From assembly GCA_026648125.1 (NCBI GenBank), contig JAPKGD010000119.1:1-6280 (forward strand): a stretch of DNA of 6,280 nucleotides, given 5' to 3'. This DNA is from Bdellovibrionales bacterium. GTDB lineage: Bacteria; Bdellovibrionota; Bdellovibrionia; Bdellovibrionales; UBA1609. The translations under genes and the position numbers were made by a program. Numbering within the stretch: the first letter of the stretch is position 1; each line of letters opens with the position of its first letter. Below are positions 4,523 through 6,280 of the stretch, in pieces. The notes under the pieces were generated by a model that was given only the letters and a program-made list of their open reading frames with translations, was not told where the DNA came from and searched no databases.

Positions 4523-6280
4523 CTACTTTTTCCCACCCGCTCGCTTCGCTTTGCCTTTAACTTCAGCCGGAGCCGGCACGGGCTCTGGCTTTGGCACCAA
4601 GGTATTTTCACAAGAAAATGAGGGTATGCGATCAGCCTTAATAAATCGTCGCCAATCCCTCGTTTCGGGTTTGCCCTGAGAAAAGCTAAATTGCTCTTCA
4701 AAACTGTGAATTGAAAACTGAAATGGGGTTACGATTTCCATCATCGGCACCACGTAGTTGGCGATGGTCGACCGATAGGCCAGATTTCCAAATACAGTAT
4801 CGATGGCAAGAGCGTATCCTTCTCCTCCGTTGATCGGAGTCACAATAGGCTCTCGCACGTCGAGACGGATAAATCGCGAATTGCGATGTTGGTTTAGGAC
4901 TCGTTTAAACTGGGCAAGGTTCTCAATTTTGTAATCTACGCCATCAATGTTGACCGAAACCAATATGGATCCCCCGTCGGGAATTCTCATCGAGCCAAAA
5001 GTCGTTTCCGCGGTGTTAAGTCTGCCTGCCATATAGACCTTGGACTGAAGCCCCCCGTCGATTTGCCACATCTCAACATCTCCATAGCTTCTAAAAATAA
5101 GTCCGGAGAGATACACAAAATCCATATCATTGCGCATTTTCTCAAAACCAGAATCCCTCACAGGAACTTCAATCTTCAATAATTCCTTGTTGCGCACAAT
5201 TTCAAAGATAAGAGTTGGGCCCGCAATCTGTAAACGGCGTCGGAGCTCGTGCACACTCGGAGGCATTGGCACACCCCCCACCGACACGATTTGATCTCCT
5301 GGCTTTAACCCTGTGTGCGGAGAGGCATCGTGAACTCGTAGGGTTTTATTAAAATATTTGAAAAAATCCGGATAGGCTTTGTTTATCACGTCATAGGCTC
5401 CAATGACCTGGAGCTCTCCCACCGGCATCGTTCCCCAACGAACATCCATTGATCGGGGTTTGGCGACAGAAGGGTCACGTCGCCATGCTTTGTACTCTTC
5501 AATCACATCACCGATTGGAATAGCCATGCCTACGTTATCGGCATCGACTGCCGCAATTTTCATGGTGTTGATGCCAATCACTTCAAGTGTTTCAAGATCA
5601 ATCAGGGGCCCGCCTGAGTTGCCCGGATTAATTGGAGTCTGAGTTTGAATAAAAACTCCCGACGCCACGTCTCGATAAACGCCATTGATTTGACCAAACG
5701 TTGTGATCGCATTGCTATCAAGAGGATTTCCTTGGGCAAGCACGTGGCGACCAGCCAAATGCTGGTGGTTGGCTGCAAAATTATAAAAGGGAGATTGAGG
5801 AGAAGGTAAAATGGCGGGAGCCACAGTTCCTTTCACCCGGTCCAAATCTGCCATTTTAAATTCGAGCACAGCAAAGTCGCGAATCTGACTTTCATAGACA
5901 ACTTTGGCATTTATAACTTCAGGAATCTCAGTGTCTGTTGTGAACTCAATCGCGACCGATCGAACTTCACTGCTTCTTTTGTTTACCACATGGTTATTGG
6001 TGAAGATGACACCAACGTGCTCGCCCTTTTGGTTCTTTCGAACTTCAACCAAAAAGCCAGTTCCATGACCGCCACGATGCGCGGCCGAAAAAATATCTGC
6101 CAAATTAACGTCTACTTTGACCGTAAATCGGCGAGTAAATTCATGCGGCGACATCTGATGATGAGTTTCACCGGCCACAGGTTGTTGAGGAGTCCGTCGT
6201 CCCTTTTCTGCGGCTCCCACTGAAAAGGATAGTCCCCAAAAAGCGAATATCACCCACCACTTCAAACCCTTGGCACCCAT
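4523..6280 (-). CDS. Exported HtrA/Deg-like trypsin-family serine protease with PDZ domain (585 aa)
   Basis: The protein begins with a signal peptide (Lys4 and Lys7, then a WWVIFAFWGLSF core, cleavage probably after Ala24), so it acts outside the cytoplasm. The trypsin-like domain spans about 50-265 with a complete triad: His97 in FTNNHVV, Asp135 in IRDFAVLEF, and Ser222 in NPGNSGGPL, the classic HtrA form. A PDZ domain follows at about 305-376, with GLKPGDQIVSVGG at 324-336. Residues 385-480 include a stretch (VSVNIDGVDYKIENLAQFKR) that may be a second, degenerate PDZ. The remaining 100 residues are unassigned and end in a Pro/Ala/Lys-rich tail (563-585). At 585 residues it is longer than DegP or DegS (about 355-475). 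The known role of the family is degradation or sensing of misfolded envelope proteins. The ATG is the last codon of the window and is followed directly by a signal peptide, so it is probably the true start, but its ribosome binding site is outside the window. Confidence 0.9.
   Translation of the reverse strand: MGAKGLKWWVIFAFWGLSFSVGAAEKGRRTPQQPVAGETHHQMSPHEFTRRFTVKVDVNLADIFSAAHRGGHGTGFLVEVRKNQKGEHVGVIFTNNHVVNKRSSEVRSVAIEFTTDTEIPEVINAKVVYESQIRDFAVLEFKMADLDRVKGTVAPAILPSPQSPFYNFAANHQHLAGRHVLAQGNPLDSNAITTFGQINGVYRDVASGVFIQTQTPINPGNSGGPLIDLETLEVIGINTMKIAAVDADNVGMAIPIGDVIEEYKAWRRDPSVAKPRSMDVRWGTMPVGELQVIGAYDVINKAYPDFFKYFNKTLRVHDASPHTGLKPGDQIVSVGGVPMPPSVHELRRRLQIAGPTLIFEIVRNKELLKIEVPVRDSGFEKMRNDMDFVYLSGLIFRSYGDVEMWQIDGGLQSKVYMAGRLNTAETTFGSMRIPDGGSILVSVNIDGVDYKIENLAQFKRVLNQHRNSRFIRLDVREPIVTPINGGEGYALAIDTVFGNLAYRSTIANYVVPMMEIVTPFQFSIHSFEEQFSFSQGKPETRDWRRFIKADRIPSFSCENTLVPKPEPVPAPAEVKGKAKRAGGKK

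Overview
The window looks like a piece of a Gram-negative chromosome of moderate GC content. Four of its five products appear to be exported: three small or medium proteins of unknown function with Sec-type signal peptides, and one HtrA-like protease. This envelope-heavy content, the orphan secreted proteins and the use of TTG starts fit a predatory or deltaproteobacteria-like lineage such as Bdellovibrionota. That placement is a guess from style, not from a marker gene. I see no tRNA, rRNA, insertion sequence, CRISPR array, phage gene or defence system.

Layout, left to right. (a) 1-1057, minus strand: a gene for a secreted protein of unknown function, followed 36 bases later by a class I SAM methyltransferase of the PmtA (phosphatidylethanolamine N-methyltransferase) type, which is cut by the left edge. 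The pair may form an operon. (b) 1058-1229: a divergent intergenic region with a short inverted repeat and a direct repeat. (c) 1230-1820, plus strand: a second secreted protein of unknown function. (d) 1821-1927: a convergent gap holding a terminator-like hairpin. (e) 1928-2611, minus strand: a secreted protein with a signal peptide, a proline-rich decapeptide repeat array and a C-terminal beta-rich domain. It probably starts at TTG. (f) 2612-2862: a second divergent intergenic region. (g) 2863-4473, plus strand: a complete FAD-dependent oxidoreductase of the PYROXD2/phytoene-desaturase-like family. (h) 4474-4522: a very short convergent gap filled by a perfect 15-bp hairpin. (i) 4523-6280, minus strand: an exported trypsin-like serine protease with a PDZ domain, whose apparent ATG start is the last codon of the window.

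The genes do not form one obvious pathway. The strand changes four times, so most are separate transcription units. The only likely shared theme is the cell envelope: phospholipid head-group methylation, proteolytic quality control outside the cytoplasm, and several exported proteins. The oxidoreductase has no carotenoid-synthesis partners here, so a role in pigment synthesis is not supported. The most distinctive items are the proline-rich repeat protein and the protease with a long C-terminal extension. I found no convincing evidence of an undescribed multi-gene system.
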